Shown here: one piece after another, positions 61,753-64,000 of the stretch
Numbering within the stretch: the stretch's first letter is position 1
How the letters are laid out: every line of letters begins with the position of its first letter
Source of the DNA: Owenia fusiformis
Taxonomy: Eukaryota; Annelida; Polychaeta; Sabellida; Oweniidae
NCBI GenBank assembly: GCA_903813345.2
Contig: CAIIXF020000009.1
Location: forward strand, 28,122,740-28,186,739
DNA length: 64,000 nt
Direction of reading: 5' to 3'
The notes under the pieces: generated by a model
Told to the model about the DNA's origin: nothing
The model's input: the letters and a program-made list of their open reading frames with translations, nothing else
The model's database searches: none
Translations under genes and position numbers: made by a program

Positions 61753-62538
61753 TAGCTGGTATACAGAGCTCCTAATCCAAAAGTGTTTCCAAAAGCTCTA
61801 TATATATAAATCGTGTCACAAACTGCTCAGATTTTCAAATCCAATGGTTCCAAGAAAGAATACTAAAAAACAAAAATTTCAAAAAGGCCTTAGTCAAGCT
61901 TTAATATCCTATTTAAGAACCCCTATTCTTACTTCTGAAAATGGATTCTAGCAATACTATCCAACATGGATGTGCTTGTTGAGTTTCGATGAACTTGAGT
62001 TTTTCCGAGAAAATGTTTTTTAGAACTTTTTGTTGGTACTAACTACTGTCTTGAGCCCTGCGTTCGGAGGAGGATGCCGTAACCAATTAGAGTATGAGAA
62101 TACATTGTCTCCATGAGTCAAACTCGATTCTCCATTGTCTGTCTGTCATCTGTTATAGACCAATTTTTGATAACAATATTACTGTATCTATTGAAAGCCC
62201 ATACCCATACGTTGGAGATGACTGCCACGAGAGTTTGAAGTTTGAATCGTGGCTGCCAATCCTCATTTTGGTTTCACACACACAGGTCAACGATCGACTA
62301 TTTATTTGTTGAATATTTCGAAGTCGGCATGTCATTGCATAATGCTACGAGAATGCAATTCATTAAAATGTTTTGCCATTACTGAAAACGGTTTGAGCAT
62401 ATTACTGCTATACCTACAACAGGTCGATGCACCGATGCACCGCAATATGTTCAGTCTCCGAGCCTTTCGTCCAGTGCCATCCGTACCTCCTGGTAGTGAA
62501 GGTACGCAACGAACGAAATGAATTTTGAGAATGCAATA

Positions 62539-62890
62539 TGTTGACATCACGAAGATGGCCGAAGATGCTTTAAGGAACCAATCAAATTCCTTTAAGGGTT
62601 GGGGTTAGATCTTCGGCCATCTTCGGTTGCAGTACAAGCTTCTTCGGCCATCTTCGGCTGAAGATGTTAATATCACGAAAATGGCCGAAGATGCTTCAAG
62701 GAACCAATCAAATTCCTTTAAGGGTTGGGGTTAGATCTTCGGCCATCTTCGGTTGCAGTACAAGCTTCTTCGGCCATCTTCGGCTGAGGATGTTAATATC
62801 ACGAAAATGGCCGAAGATGCTTCAAGGAACCAATCAAATTCCTCCAAGAGCTACGGTTAGATCTTCGCCCATCTTCGGTTGTAGTTCAAA
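62539..62890. repeat. 126-bp tandem repeat, about 2.8 copies
   Basis: Units start at 62539, 62665 and 62791; the first two and a half are close matches and the last ends diverged. Each unit contains GATCTTCGGCCATCTTCGG and inverted ATGGCCGAAGATG, so each can fold. Confidence 0.92.
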
Positions 62891-62899
62891 ATTGTTACC

Positions 62900-64000
62900 C
62901 CAAAAATTGGTTATTACGCTTAAAAATTATAATCAACAAATCACAAACGAGATTAAACACAAATCATATTAATCCCAAAATTATACCTTTATCTGCTCAC
63001 AGTTTATTACATGCATTCAAACATATATATAAGACAATCGATATTGGTATCATTTTATTGAACGAATTGATACCACATGTCAACATTGGATGGGTTATGG
63101 TCACTCGTGTTGATATTTGATACCAAGAAGTTGATAAAATGATAGCACGAAGAATAATGTGATATTATACTTATCCTATGATTTTTTTCATCTGGCCATT
63201 GTATTTTGCATATACAATATGAAATTCAACACCAGAACTTCAATATCTTTAATATCATATAAAAATATAAAGTACGATATAAGAAAATTTCCCAAGTGTT
63301 TTTTCTTGTTTTTAGCTTGTGCGAATGCATTTTTAACATCTTTAGATCTGTAAGATGATCTTAAACCAATTACTGACCTGGAAACGTCGCATATCAGTGT
63401 GGTAAATTCTATGATATTATCACAAAATGTTTTATAAATATCAAAAATATCAATGCTAGTCGTTGCAATAATGTTGAAATAATCATAGGATAAATATTTT
63501 TCGTGCACATCACATTGTTGTATATATGGACGTTCAGCATGTCAGTCATTTTTTCCGAATATGCAACACACATAATACAAACCCTTCAGACACGAACATA
63601 AGGCTATCATTGGAAAGCTTTAAACGATGAATTTTGTCCTTCTGAATGTCGAAGCTATTTTTGGTGCTAAATTTAACCAAAAAGAATAAAACAAAAAATC
63701 GTAAATAAGAATACGGCCTTTTTAAATCAACCATTACTATGATGCAAATCAAACAAACCCGACATTTAATTGTCATTAATACTGATGGATAACTATACCA
63801 TTCAGGCTATGTAGCTACTACAATAAATGCATCCGTTGGAAATGTCAAATAGCAATATGCGCCAAATGTAAAATAACTATATTTTGAAGAAGCCTCCAAA
63901 CGTAGCCTATGAGCGTCCCCTAGTGGAAACCATGCAAAACACTTGAATCCATAGATGGCATACCAAACAAATTGGTATGGAAGGGGAATAGAAAGTTGCA
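62900..64000. other. Non-coding to end of window, with one hairpin
   Basis: Bases about 63040-63155 can fold: TGGTATCATTTTATTGAAC pairs with GTTGATAAAATGATAGCA, and the apex is ATGGGTTATGGTCACTCG. The frame 63188-63508 (minus) has no splice context or domain, so I do not call a gene. Confidence 0.45.

Noticed and set aside
63188-63508. 106-codon minus-strand frame
   Set aside because: AT-driven composition, no domain; the apparent splice sites would give a 30-bp intron.

Overview
This is a window of AT-rich animal (metazoan) DNA. Genes have introns with GT-AG junctions, and mobile elements fill most of the space between and inside them. The encoded proteins (a linker-histone tail, secreted PAN plus F5/8C proteins, an SLC22 transporter) and the mix of elements (a DIRS/Ngaro-type retrotransposon, mariner and PIF/Harbinger-like DNA transposons, many MITEs and foldback repeats) fit a marine invertebrate such as an echinoderm, hemichordate or lophotrochozoan. 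The sequence alone does not settle the phylum. I saw no bacterial, viral or organellar block.

Layout. Bases 1-410 hold the last exon of an intron-containing histone H1 (+). Bases 420-4800 are non-coding with small transposons. Bases 4817-8348 (+) hold gene A, a four-exon gene for a secreted PAN/apple plus F5/8C protein, broken by a one-base deletion in exon 1. Bases 8500-15600 are transposons and a nested palindrome about 2.6 kb long. Gene B (+) is the intact-looking paralogue of A: exon 1 is at 15912-16260 and exons 2-4 are at 41338-44394, joined in phase across a 25-kb intron. That intron contains a decayed DIRS-type element (about 16.5-21.7 kb), a 6.25-kb segment present twice in direct orientation (21984-28237 and 29331-35584), a PIF/Harbinger-like element (36864-38498), and copies of a 480-bp MITE. 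On the minus strand, 55163-45442, a complete ten-exon SLC22-family transporter gene encodes 544 residues; its 5-kb first intron carries a 3.2-kb element with satellite-like ends. Bases 55.2-64.0 kb show no convincing gene, only MITEs, foldbacks and a 126-bp tandem repeat.

The genes do not form a pathway. A and B are a tandem duplicate pair; A has lost its reading frame and the TATA box that B keeps, and B has kept an open frame while its first intron grew about 60-fold. The SLC22 gene is convergent with B. The most unusual material is repeat architecture: short hairpins whose arms differ between loci but whose apex keeps a GGGACCG-type sequence, and TIR-bounded elements that carry long arrays of degenerate 10-12-bp repeats at both ends.
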